A DNA stretch of 64,000 bases, taken from assembly GCA_905250115.1 (NCBI GenBank), contig CAJNOI010000145.1, positions 62,001-126,000 of the forward strand, read 5' to 3'. Within the stretch, counting starts at the first letter, position 1. Each line of letters opens with the position of its first letter. This document shows positions 39,819-50,893 of this stretch, piece after piece. The position numbers were made by a program, and so were the translations under genes. The stretch comes from Adineta steineri. Taxonomy: Eukaryota; Rotifera; Eurotatoria; Adinetida; Adinetidae. The notes beneath the pieces are model-generated. The model ran no database searches. It had not been told where the DNA came from and saw nothing but the letters and a program-made list of their open reading frames with translations.

Positions 39819-41493
39819 ATGCTTTGGCTTCTCATATCGTTCATCTTGGGAATCGTTTCACATATAATTTACAGTAAAATTAAAACGTCAACACAAGTAT
39901 CAACAGATATTCCTCAATATGATCATGCCATTATTATTGGAGGTAGTATTAGTGGAATGGTAACTGCTGCTTACTTAACAAAATATTTCTCTCGAATCAC
40001 AATTATTGAATCAGATGATGTATTAAATGATGAATTAATGAATTTTACACCTGAAGAATTACTAAATTATCGTTGTCGTGATAAAAGTCCATCATCACTA
40101 GGACGATCAGGTGTTCCTCAAATCTATCAGATCCATCTAATGGCAGCTGGAGGACAACTTATATTGCGTGAATTATTTCCTCAACTTGAACACAAATTAA
40201 TAAATAAATACAATGTTCGTTCTTATTCACTAAAAAATGAATCAAGACTCGTTATTAATGATGTGTTACTAAATCAAAATTTAACCGAAGACTTTAAATG
40301 GTTAGGTATTGATCGTTTTACGCTAGAAATAGAAATTAGAAAGGAATTATGTTTACAGTATGGACATCAAATTCAATGGATATGTAATGCAAAAGTTACA
40401 CAACTCATTGTTGATCAATCGTTAAATACTGTCAATGGTGTTAAATATCGTTCGAAACAAAATATTGATACACCAACAGTAGATCTGTATGCCGATTTCA
40501 TTATTGATTGTAGTGGTCGAAATTCCTCATCAATGAAATGGTTAAAAGACGATTTGAATTTAATTATTCCAACTGAACAAATACATTTTGGTTGTGGTTA
40601 CACTACATTTATTGGTGAAAGAATGAAGACCGGAGATTCATTATTAGATTCAAAGCATATTATTGGTTGTACAGCTAATAGTCCTGAAAAAAATAATGGT
40701 TGGTTTATAATTCCAATACGTACAATAAAAACAACAAATGAAAATTCATTAGGTACAATATCAACAATTGCAATAAATTCCAATAATTCAGAATATCCAC
40801 CAATTGATTCCTTTGCAAATCTATTAGAATGGGTAAAAGATAATCTACATTCAGACTTTTATACGATTTTAAAATCAACAAAAGTACATGGCCCATTGGC
40901 TACATATAATGGTCCAATTGATTATCGAAAATACGTTGAAGTATTAGAAAAAAAATGGCCTGAAAATTTTGTATTATTAGGGGATGCAATGTGCACAGTT
41001 AATCCTCAATTCGGTCAAGGTATGACACATGCATGTAGACAAGCAAAGAGAATTAGGAAAAATATTTGCAGAAAATCGTTATAAATTAAATGATATTTCT
41101 CATATTTATAATAATCGTGCTTCAGCAATTAGTGAAGAATGTTGGCTTGCTTCGACTGCAAGTGATTGGAAAACATCAACATTAAAAGTGATCAAAACTG
41201 ATGAAAATGGTGAGACGACAACATATCAACGAAATAGAATTTTTACGGCAACTGAAGATCATCAATTAAAAGCGCCTTTTCTGTTTAAGATTATGCAATG
41301 GTATACGTTTTGGTTTCTACAATGCGCAGCAAAATCTGGAGAATTTACTACAGAATTTCAACATGTTATGAATCAATGTAGTAGTCCATTTCGATTATTC
41401 AAACCATTAACAATCTTAGCTGTCTTTCATACTGCTTTAATGTATTACCTCGGTTTCTCGAAGAAAATATTTTTTTTTGAATCTGATTTTTAA
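39819..41493 (+). CDS. FAD-dependent monooxygenase-like protein, one-base frameshift near 41045
   Basis: The first in-frame ATG is at 39819. The frame is open from 39717, so an upstream exon or another start is possible. The N terminus (MLWLLISFILGIVSHIIY) is a membrane anchor or signal. GGSISG at residues 41-46 is the dinucleotide-binding glycine motif of a Rossmann fold. RSGVPQIYQIHLMAAGG is reminiscent of bacterial FAD monooxygenases of the GVPQxxHxHxLLxGG type, and LLGDAM at about 386-391 is the second FAD motif. It presumably oxidises a small or lipid substrate using NAD(P)H. In this frame the protein changes after GMTHACRQA and soon stops at 41084. Skipping one A of the run at 41045-41047 continues as RELGKIFAENRY and then runs to 41493, so one extra base has broken the gene or the assembly. 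The bacterial-like motif makes horizontal transfer worth testing. Confidence 0.75.
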
Positions 41494-41752
41494 TATTTAT
41501 ACTGGAACTTTGTTTTTATTCATTGATAATTTATGTATTTTTTTATTTCATAATTCAGATACTACGACATTAAATATATTGAGTCTGTTCGGACAATTCG
41601 ATGAATATTCACGCAAACACCTTTTCTGTTTGTATCTCAATCGAAGCAGAAAATTTAATTGTAATTATTAAAATACAATATCAAATCAAAATAAACAAAA
41701 CTATTTTCACAAAAAAATTGAATTATTCATTTCAGCATTAATCTCACTAAAT

Positions 41753-44253
41753 TTAATCCAAATCAATATCAAATTTTTGTATTCGATGATTCCAATAATC
41801 AACAACATAGAGATTACCTTGAACATCAAATGATAAATCTTTGGGACAGTTCAACTGATTTGGTTCATCTCCACATTCATTTCCACCAACGACAATACTA
41901 CCTTCCTTAGATCCTTCACACCAGCGCATTATTCGATGATTGTTTTTGTCAGTCACATAAATATTACCCAAATGATCAACAATCATTCCCGTAGGACACG
42001 ACAATTGTGTTGAACTGTTTCCTTTACGTTTTCCACCAGCAACTACGATACCTTCTTTTGCACCTTTCATCCATTTCATCACACGGTGATTCTCTGTGTC
42101 CGACACATAAATTGAATAATCTTCATCAACGAAGATATGAGTAGGGTAATGGAGTTGATTGAGATGATTTCCTTTTCCATTCCCACCTGCTACTATTGTT
42201 CCTTTTCTCTCTCCTTGTTTCCATCGTCTCACTTCATTCGTCCTCCAATCGGACACATAAAGATTTCCATTCTTATCCATTGTTAGACCTCGGCAATCAA
42301 TGTCAGAAATGATTGTTTCTCCATTTGTACCATTTCGTCCAGACCATCTTACCACTCGACTATTCCCATAATCACAAATAATGAGAGAACCATTCTTTTT
42401 CTCAACAATTACATCTGTTGGACATTTCAATTGATCACTTCCATTTCCCTTTCCACTTCCGCCAGCAATAACTTGACCATGATTTGCTCCATATTTCCAT
42501 TCAACAATGCGATCATTCCCAAAATCGGCAATATAAATAGTTTGATGATCATCATCAATATAGATACCTTGAGGATGAGGCAGTTGATTTAATTTATTGC
42601 CATATCCATTTCCTCCAGCAATAGTAATTCCATGTTGTTTCCATTTTGTATTGTTATTAATGGGATTGACAGTTAATTGAGGTGGCTTTTTGAATGCGAA
42701 TAGTGTTTGACGAATAAATTTACTAAGAGAATCGTTTGTTTTATTAACACTAACATTGGTAGCTAATGGATTTTTGTCTTTGAATGTAAGTAGTTTTTGA
42801 CGCCATTTCATACTCATATCATAATCACCTCTTTGTGATGCGAGTTTACCAAGATCTTCATATAAACTAATATGTAATGGATCATTCGATGGAAGTTGTT
42901 GCAACGAACGAGTAAAATATTTTTCAGCTAAATCAAATTTACCCATTTCCCATAATACATTTCCTAATATTCGAAGATTCATTTCACTACCTTCGATTTG
43001 CTGTTTCATATACATAAGAATTTGTTTTAAATCATGTTCATCATCATTACATAAAGTCATTTTAATGATCCATATGTTATTATTATCGAGACTGATGCTG
43101 TTAAGACGAAAAATAGAACCAATCATAAAGAGAACTTCTGATTCATCTGGAAAATAACTATGTTTACTAATATTAGCAAACGGTTTTGCATTGACTATGT
43201 TAGGATCAGCATCAATTTCAAATAAAACTCGTTCTGAATCAATCTTTGTAGTTATATCACCTAGAAGGAATAGAGCTGTTCGACGTTGTTTACTAGTAGA
43301 AAACATTGAATTTATAGAAATGAACTGGCCAATATTCTTTTTAAGACCATCTAACTCATCGATCGACATTAGTTGACTTCGATAAACTTTTAAAGAACGC
43401 TTAGATTGAGATTTTTGCAATTGACGATAGATATCACAAATAAATGCACGAAATAAAAATATCATATGAATATTTTGTGTACGTAAAGCTGCATTAAGAG
43501 TTTTATAAAAGAATGTTTCTTTTGTATACCACCATAACACTTTGTCAGGTGAATAATTTTGTTCAAATTCATAAAGATTGTTAAGTTCAGTCTGATTCCC
43601 TTTATATTCATTTCGACAACAATTAATAAGTTCATTTTTGTCTATTTCAATTGATTTTAATCGTAGAAGACAATCAATAAGAATTTGGGAAAAAACAAAT
43701 TGTCCATTAACTCTTAATATTGATTTTCCTGCATCAAGATTTGTTGAGAAAATATTGATTGATAATGGTTCTTCTATCTTTTTTTGAATATTATAATCTG
43801 TTGTAATTTGAGAAACAAGTTCATCAAGATCAACAACAACAGATTTTATCTATAGAAAAAAAAAATAAAATGAAATAATATAGTCTTTGAGCATAGTTTT
43901 ACTTTTGCAAATTTGTAAGCCCATTGTTCATTATTCTTCTTATCCATACAATACACATAAATTGATATCACTTGTCGAAGTTTATAAATGGAAGGTACTA
44001 TTTCTCGTCCCAATCGGCTACTAACAATAAGTATTAATCTATCTTTTTGTGATGTTTGTTCAATATATTGTTGACATTGTTTGACATCTTGAAATTTCTT
44101 GATATGATTAATAATAGAACGTAATTTAATTTCTGTGTTTCGAGTGTCTTTAATGTTTACATTTGCATCGAGCCAAATAAGAGAGAACATTTCAAGAGCC
44201 TTGTCATCGGTGTTTGTGTAGAAATCATTATTCGGTAGAACATCAGTGGCCAT
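41753..44253 (-). CDS. ADP-ribosyltransferase with TPR and six NHL repeats
   Basis: Two exons on the minus strand (43903-44253 and 41753-43849) join in phase 0 for 2448 bases, 815 aa. Residues of about 20-110 form an alpha/beta domain (SLIWLDANVN, YIEQTSQKDRLILIVSS, ISIYVYCMDK) shared with the gene at 50894 and not a domain I can name. The ART fold follows: VYRS with Arg near 274, the SMFSTS motif near 301 and an ESE near 353-355 within DESEVLFMIG. This is the R-S-ExE triad of arginine-specific mono-ADP-ribosyltransferases that use NAD. A TPR-like stretch (WEMGKFDLAEKYFTRSL) lies near 410-470. Six NHL repeats (GNLYVSDW, SIYVSDTENHRVMKW and others) form a C-terminal beta-propeller. No signal peptide is seen, so it is probably intracellular. 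A ctatttttag acceptor lies about 17 bases before the ATG. Confidence 0.85.
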
Positions 44254-45453
44254 GTTAATTCAAGAAACTAAAAATAGTATAGAGTTCTTAGATGTTATCT
44301 ATTCGATCTATATATAATTATTGAGTAAATTCTGCGTTTTTACAGTCCAAAAAAAGTAGATGATATTTTCTCTATTATTGCTTCATTTATTTATCGTATT
44401 TTCGTGACAGTTTTTTCAAACTTTAATGTCAATCAAAAGAATGATATGTTATAATTAATTAATGAAATGGGACTAGGTATGGGTGTGGATTTTGTATTAA
44501 TCATACAACCACACCCACGCCCTTCTGTAAATAACATGAAATTATGATTGAATAACATTAACCTACCTTAGAAGACGAAGCGAGGATCAACAAGGTATTT
44601 AAAAAGAATTGGTTAAGAAGATGAAAAATGAGTGGATTAAGTAAAAAGAAATCTTTTATATGCGAGATGCTTATCTCTGTTCTTTGTATTCGTATGTCTT
44701 TGCACAAAAGAATTCTTGTCTGTCTCGTTTCGTCTAGTTCTTATCAACTCATTAAAGAATTTATTACGGACAAATAAAAGCTGTTAAGAAATAAATCGGT
44801 TTTGATGAAAATAGTAAGTTGAAGAAAGAAGCACAAATATATCGAGAAAGGTATTGAATCAGTCGTAAAAATATCACGTATACGAAGTGAATTATTCATT
44901 GATGTCTAGAAACAAACTACGTAGAAGAATAAATAGCTTTGAAAAGAAACAATTAACAAATCGAATAAGACATTTTGTGAACAACTTATAGCGTTTCTGT
45001 TTTCAGGAAGAGATCCAACATTTACTGTGGAATTCAAATTTGATTTTCAATACTTTGTCTAAAATTGTTTCAGTAAAATCACTATCGATAGCAATTGATT
45101 TCTAAAAGATTACATTTCATATATAGAATTCCTATAAGTTTTTCTAAATTTTACCTTGTGCATTATAATTCTTACATGATAAATAGAAATAATTATATCA
45201 CCAAAAAAAAATATATTTATTCATATTCATTAAAAGAGTAAAAAGGAAAAGATAATCATTATCTAATCGAAAACAAAATAAAAAAAGAATTTATGCATAT
45301 GAATATTAGTCAATGAGTTTATTTGCCTTGACAGTAGTTATGAATAAAATTAGAATGTATAAAGAAAAATAAAATCAATGATTCAAGGCTATATATATAT
45401 ATATATATTTCAAAAGTTATGTAAATTCGTAATGATATTCTTTGTTGACACTT
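44254..45453. other. Intergenic region with TGTGGG-like palindrome
   Basis: About 1.2 kb without a recognisable gene. It holds the palindrome at 44467-44525 and an (AT)n run at about 45390-45408. Confidence 0.55.
44467..44525. repeat. TGTGGG-like imperfect palindrome
   Basis: The left arm ggtatgggtgtggattttgt pairs with the right arm acaaccacacccacgcc around a loop of about 9 bases. This is one of the clearest members of the dispersed family. Confidence 0.75.
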
Positions 45454-46038
45454 CTACCCTTTCGATCTGCTTGATATTGCATAATCTCTGGCAGCGAGTC
45501 CCAGAAAATAGATTGCATCTGGTAACTTATTCGAGAATACTTTCATTTCGTATTTATGTTTCCAAATCAGTGAGATAAGTTTCTTTTCAGTAGAAGCCAA
45601 AACCGTATTATCAGCTTCATCAAGAAAAGAAAATTTCCAGTTTAGAAAGGAATATACCACATTTACACGTTGTCCATTCCACTCGATTATGTAAGTGCCA
45701 CGAAAATCTTCTTGAATTGTTCCATTTATCCATTGATTGGAATTCTGATCCAAAATAGAGATTATTCCACTATAGAGAAGTAGTTTAAATTTTTGTTGTA
45801 GCTTAGCGATGGGTTGTTTCGATGGGTAAACAACGAGTTCAGCATTTTGTAGGAGACCATATCGAGATTCGATGCGATATTGTGGTTGTTTCTTCGATGG
45901 ATCTAGAATTGTAAATTCATTAGCTTTCGCTCCCCGAAAGAAGTCTCTTTTGATAACATAAGATCGAGTTGTCGCCAATGGATTAATAGAATCGAGTATG
46001 GTAATTGGCAGTAATAGAACGAAAACATAAATCAACAT
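45454..46038 (-). CDS. LURP-one-related / Tubby C-terminal-like protein
   Basis: A single open frame of 194 aa. The first 20 residues (MLIYVFVLLLPITILDSI) look like a signal peptide or membrane anchor. The rest follows the pattern of the LOR/scramblase/Tubby-like superfamily, a 12-stranded barrel around a central helix: RSYVIKRDFFRGAKANEFTI, YRIESRYGLL, IAKLQQKFKLLLYSGIISIL, FSFLDEADNTVLASTEKK and a hydrophobic closing helix (PDAIYFLGLAARDYAI). Members often bind phosphoinositides or act near membranes, but the function of animal LOR proteins of this kind is poorly known. No lesion is seen. Confidence 0.7.
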   Translation of the reverse strand: MLIYVFVLLLPITILDSINPLATTRSYVIKRDFFRGAKANEFTILDPSKKQPQYRIESRYGLLQNAELVVYPSKQPIAKLQQKFKLLLYSGIISILDQNSNQWINGTIQEDFRGTYIIEWNGQRVNVVYSFLNWKFSFLDEADNTVLASTEKKLISLIWKHKYEMKVFSNKLPDAIYFLGLAARDYAISSRSKG

Positions 46039-46559
46039 TGTATTCTATATCACTATAATCGATAAACGTTTGCGTATGCGCTTGTGAACAATAAATCGAA
46101 GCAATTTATATATTCGTTCTTCTCTTATTAATTCTCGAGCACATACTAATAATTGATCGTTAATTGATGCTCGATGCAAAAGAAAACAAAATACTTGAAG
46201 GAATGAAAGAACTCAGCTTCAAGCATAGAAATCAACTTCAATTAAAATTAACGATAGGATTTGTGTTATAGATGATAATACGGGAGTTGAAAATTTTCTG
46301 ATACCAAAAACAAAACAACTATTTATAACGACGAGTGTGGGTAAAGAAAAGATTAGTTCTCACTCAAACCCAGCTTCGATGTTGATGGTAATTACTGATG
46401 TTTATTCTTCTTATGGTAAAAGAACTTTCCAATCTATTAGACAGTAGAACAAATAACAATAACAATCATAAAATTTCGTAAAAGATATTTTATTATATTT
46501 GATATAAATACATTTGTAAGGTAAATATATAAATGAATAAAATCGAAACTCTCTTGTAT
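46039..46559. other. Intergenic region
   Basis: About 520 bases between the start of the LURP-one-like gene and the stop of the 7TM gene, both on the minus strand. It probably holds the promoter of the former. A gagtgtgggtaaag / ctcactcaaacccag pair at about 46332-46376 is a weak member of the palindrome family. Confidence 0.5.
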
Positions 46560-47489
46560 TTATGAATTTGTTGCTGTTGATGAATTCGTATGATGCAAAT
46601 TTGTTGACCATAAAACACGAAGATGAGGAGAAAAGTATGATTGTACAATACTGACACCCATAAAACATAATACAAATGTTAACCAGATAAAATGATTTTC
46701 CCACCATTCATTATAACCTAATAAATAATAGACAATAGCTGCGGTACAAGCAGGCATACCAAATATAATTATAAAAATAAGCAACCATAGAATACGTCTT
46801 ATAACAATCAAATCACGTTTAATTCTTGTTCTTTGTCGAACATTGAACAATGCAGAATTACAACGTATATAATGTAATGTATATCCATATATAAATATTG
46901 TAAATGAAATTGGTAAAAGCCAAACGAGAAGAGCTGCAAACATCATTCCACGATAATTTGTAAATTGAATTTGACAATGAAAATCTTCATATTGATATTC
47001 ACCGTTGACAATAAGTGGTAACGGTTGAAGAATACTTAGAACTATTTGAATTAATATACCAAAAATATATAAATAAATATTATGATAAAAATAACGACGT
47101 GTATAATAAATAATTCGAAAAAAACGATAAAGAGCTTGAAATGTATTTGAATAAAGTGAACTAATAAGTGCAACATTCGATAGATAAGCTTTTAAACGAC
47201 ATTGAAATGTATTAGAATTTCTATTAGATGCATTTGAATTAATATGATTTCTAATCATTGAAATAAACATATCAAGAAAAAAAAGAGCAAATACAAGTGT
47301 GCTCATATACATATTAAAACTAAGAAGAAATACGATTTTCTCTCGAGATTTTATTGATTGATGACGAATTAAAATTAATAGAAGAAATATTAATATTTTA
47401 AAAATAAGTATAAGACAAAAAACAATGTTAATAGAGTCGAGAATAATGTGCGAGATATATGATTTACCAGATGATGATGTAGCATTCAT
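46560..47489 (-). CDS. Class-A-like 7TM receptor (intact)
   Basis: A single exon of 309 aa with seven hydrophobic stretches and no lesion. The N terminus MNATSSS has an N-glycosylation sequon. The extracellular cysteines are in TFQCRLKAYL before helix 3 and DFHCQIQF in the second loop. The helix 3 end reads ALYRFFRIIY, so YRF replaces DRY and keeps the arginine. Helix 6 has FGMPACTAAIVYYL, and the end of helix 7 has VQSYFSPHLRVL. It belongs to the same broad group as the receptors at 254 and 3133, and unlike them it is complete. The ligand is unknown. Confidence 0.85.
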   Translation of the reverse strand: MNATSSSGKSYISHIILDSINIVFCLILIFKILIFLLLILIRHQSIKSREKIVFLLSFNMYMSTLVFALFFLDMFISMIRNHINSNASNRNSNTFQCRLKAYLSNVALISSLYSNTFQALYRFFRIIYYTRRYFYHNIYLYIFGILIQIVLSILQPLPLIVNGEYQYEDFHCQIQFTNYRGMMFAALLVWLLPISFTIFIYGYTLHYIRCNSALFNVRQRTRIKRDLIVIRRILWLLIFIIIFGMPACTAAIVYYLLGYNEWWENHFIWLTFVLCFMGVSIVQSYFSPHLRVLWSTNLHHTNSSTATNS

Positions 47490-47825
47490 TGAAGTCGTAT
47501 TTTAGATGTTCATTTCACACAGTTAAAGTAATAAGTGTTATATATATGGCATCGAGGAAACAATATATGCACTATGATTGACAACCACAAATAGCTTCAG
47601 AGAATTTATTTCTGCTTTTTATCATCGAAAGTAATATCTGAAAATGTTTTCTCAAGAAAAGAAAGAAAAATATTTTATAAGGAAGAAACAATTTTATGTT
47701 CGTTCTTTGTTCTGTAATACAACTGGCATTTGATTATGACAGAATATACTGAAAGACTCGCTTAATGATTAATTATGTTCCACATTCAGAAGAATGTAAA
47801 TGTCTGTATTACATATATTCATTAA

Positions 47826-47884
47826 GAATGTGGGTGTGAGTGATGAATAATGTAATCATCTTCCATCTACCCACACCGGCCCAT
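47826..47884. repeat. TGTGGG-like imperfect palindrome
   Basis: The left arm gaatgtgggtgtgagtgatg is opposed by the right arm catctacccacaccgg over a spacer of about 20 bases. Confidence 0.6.
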
Positions 47885-47896
47885 CTTGATTGGAAG

Positions 47897-48016
47897 TTTT
47901 ATGAATCACATTCATTTGCACTCACTGTTGGTGATATTAATAATGATAATTTAACTGATATTATTGTCACTAATAATGGATTTGAAAATATTGATATTCT
48001 TATGAAGACTTGTTAA
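47897..48016 (+). pseudogene. FG-GAP/VCBS repeat relic (left)
   Basis: An open stretch reads ALTVGDINNDNLTDIIVTNN and then GFENIDIL before a TAA. VGDINNDNLTDIIV is the calcium-binding FG-GAP (integrin-alpha/VCBS-type) core. There is no start codon or neighbouring repeat, so this is a fragment of a lost gene. Confidence 0.6.
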
Positions 48017-48037
48017 TATAACATTTTTAATTTATAC

Positions 48038-49072
48038 TAGTGAAAGAACTCATACCGGATTACTCAAAAAGTACTCATAATAGAAAATGTCACGAGAACT
48101 CATTAGTACTTATGATGTTTGAGTACTCGTATGTTGTATCTGTCATACACATTAAGTGTTCGAGTACTAGTAGGGAGTACTTATGTAAAACTGCTGAGTA
48201 TTTGAGTATTATAAGGATCTACTCGTTTCTAATTTTACGAGTACTCTATTGGTTCAATTCGTATACGACAATATTTGTATTACTTTTTAATCTATTGATA
48301 TACTCTGGTTTTTGATCATGTAACAATAACAAGGTGAACATAAAAAAGAACATAAGTAATAGAAACAAGATAAAATATGATAGAATATTCAATATGAAAA
48401 AACAATAGATAAAAAATCTTGTCTAATTATATAAAAAATTAAATTATCTCTACATCTAAAATAAATGAAAGACTAGATAAAAGCATTAAAAACGTGATTA
48501 TAGGCAAACGATACTAGCGAGAATGATATTATTTCGATATACGACTATTGTATATATTCTATATACATGAACACAAGTCATGTTGCTTTTTTTTATTTTT
48601 AATTAATGAATAAAACGGTTTCTTTGAAAAAATATCTAAACATATGGAAAACAACTTCAATTTCTTCTATAGAATACAAACGTTTATTTGAAGAGAAAAA
48701 AATAAACACATGAAAATTAATATCCAATTGTCTGTTCTTTTTTCTCTCCTGGAAACAATAGTCGTTTTGCCGTCTGATAATATTGAATAAAAAGGAACAG
48801 ATAAAATACGTTTTCATATCTAATTATATTGTGCAAACTTTACTTTCATATTATTTTATTTTTTTATATTTCATATTTGAAAATGCATAACTGTTTTATT
48901 GAGTTATTTTCCAAAAAAATATAAGAGTACTCATACCAGTACCTGCGAGTAAAGTTAAACAAGCAACAACTAGATCAGTACGACTACGAATACTCAATCA
49001 GTAAGAATACTCGTGAATTTTCGCGAGTACTCAAGCTGGCAAGTCGTACTCGCTTGAGGAGTAATTTCACTA
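48038..49072. mobile_element. Non-autonomous TIR element with GAGTACTC subterminal motifs
   Basis: The left end reads TAGTGAAAGAACTC. The right end, on the opposite strand, reads TAGTGAAATTACTC, so the two 14-bp ends differ at two positions. Both ends are followed by many copies of GAGTACTC and one-off variants, itself a palindrome, while the roughly 600-bp middle is plain AT-rich DNA without a coding frame. Flanks are FG-GAP relics on both sides. The design resembles MITE-like elements whose subterminal repeats are transposase binding sites. The target duplication is unclear. Confidence 0.5.
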
Positions 49073-49073
49073 A

Positions 49074-49154
49074 GGATATAATTCAACCGATATTATTGTC
49101 ACTAATAATGGATATGGAAATATTGATATTCTTATTATACGTTCTCAATACTAA
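49074..49154 (+). pseudogene. FG-GAP/VCBS repeat relic (right)
   Basis: It reads STDIIVTNNGYGNIDIL and ends at a TAA (49152-49154). The DNA from gatattattgtcactaataa onward is almost the same as in the left relic, so the two are either neighbouring repeats of one gene or a duplicated target. Confidence 0.6.
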
Positions 49155-50893
49155 CTAACTAACTTTTTTTCTTTATAATTTACTTTTGTAATATATCTTA
49201 AAATTGAATTTTACATGTTCTCAATAACTGTATATATATTTTTCAAGGCGGCATTACATAGATTAAAAAATTGAGAGAAATACATCTCATTAAATATAAT
49301 TCGAGCACTTAATAGTTGAGAATTAGTCTATTAAAATAAAGGGCGTTTTATCTTTAAAAATAAAATAGAATTATTAATACTTAGAGTTTTTTATATTTTT
49401 ACTTTTGAGTAATTACGTGCTTCCTAACGTATTTAGTCATGTGCTGAAACTAAAAATAACAAAAATATTCCTAGACAAGTGAAATTTCTTATTATACGAT
49501 GTCCAATCGGTATTTATATAGAGTTATCGATCGGTGACTCACTCTCAATGTTTACACTTCAACAACAAAAAAAAATGAAAATATCTTTGATATGATACCC
49601 TTGAGATTCTTCACTTCTAATAGATGAAGATTGTCACATAATATTAATAATACATGTTTTAGAGTAATTACAAAATAAGTATACAAAACTGTCAATTCTG
49701 TATATGGCTTGATTTCCTATATTTTAAGCATATTGAGAAAAAAAACGAATATGACTTTTTATTTAAATGTATCTAAAATATGTTAAAATAGTTTTATTTT
49801 TACAAGTGTCATGAACATATGATCTATTATCTGCATAATTAGAATAACAGAGAGATGTATTGTTAATTTATTTCGATAAGAGTATATAAGCAATCTAGCA
49901 AGAACAAAAAATAAGAGAGCTCATTTGTCATGAAATGATGTCAATATTAACGACTGGTATCATGTTTTTTTTGTGCTTTGTCTAGTATGTCGATTCTCTA
50001 CTAAGTCATATCTCATAATTAATTTAATAGAATATTATGATGAAAGAAGGATGATGAAAAGAGTTTTTCATGTGGAAATATTACTTCCTTTTTCTTCAAC
50101 TAAGTTAAAACTCTCTTGAAAAATAACTTCAATAAAATTTTTTATCAACTCGGCTTATTCTTTTGAGCGAATCAGAATAAAATCGGTTTGTTTATTCAAG
50201 ATATTCTCGCGTAGGATCTTTTTCTGTTCTCAATTCTTCTACATTAAAACGACAATTTATCTCATTCTCTCTCAATTGTTAGGCGAGGAAAAAAAAATTT
50301 TTTATTTGGATTGTCATTTTGTATAGTGCAATAAGTAGTTTGCTTTATTAAATATGCTTAGTATGATGGAATTAGAAGAAACTATTTGGTTAAAATAATA
50401 GGAATGTGTTGATCTTTCTAAATTAGTATCAGATATCGAAACCCTTCTCATTCTAGAGAAAATAGACTAGGTCTAAAAAAAAACAAGAAACATTCATCGA
50501 GGGTTTTGTTTGACGTCAATATTCATTAGAAAAACAAATTAATGTAGCGTTCAGATTTCATTTTTAAAAAAAGTAGTCTTTACATAATGAGATTTCTAAA
50601 ATTAAAAAAGTTCGATTAAATTTTATCAAACATAATTATTTTAAAAAAATAAGAGTACGTACTTCCACATCCCTATTTTTATTTTTTTCTTCATCTTGTT
50701 TTGAGTAGCAATGTATAATAAGGAGGAAGAAAATAACTCAAAGTTTGATATAATAGCAATAATCAGTGAAGTAGATAACTTTATATTACTAAAATTCTTC
50801 CATTATTGTATTTTTTTTAGAAAAAGCTTTTAAGAGAACCTTATCTAGATACATTAGAGATAATACTCATGCTTCATTAAAAAGAAAAAAAAT

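Larger units (their letters stand above)
47490..50893. other. Intergenic region with FG-GAP relics and a TIR element
   Basis: No intact gene. It contains the palindrome at 47826-47884, FG-GAP repeat relics at 47897-48016 and 49074-49154, and the element at 48038-49072 between them. The stretch from 49155 to 50893 shows nothing recognisable. Confidence 0.6.
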
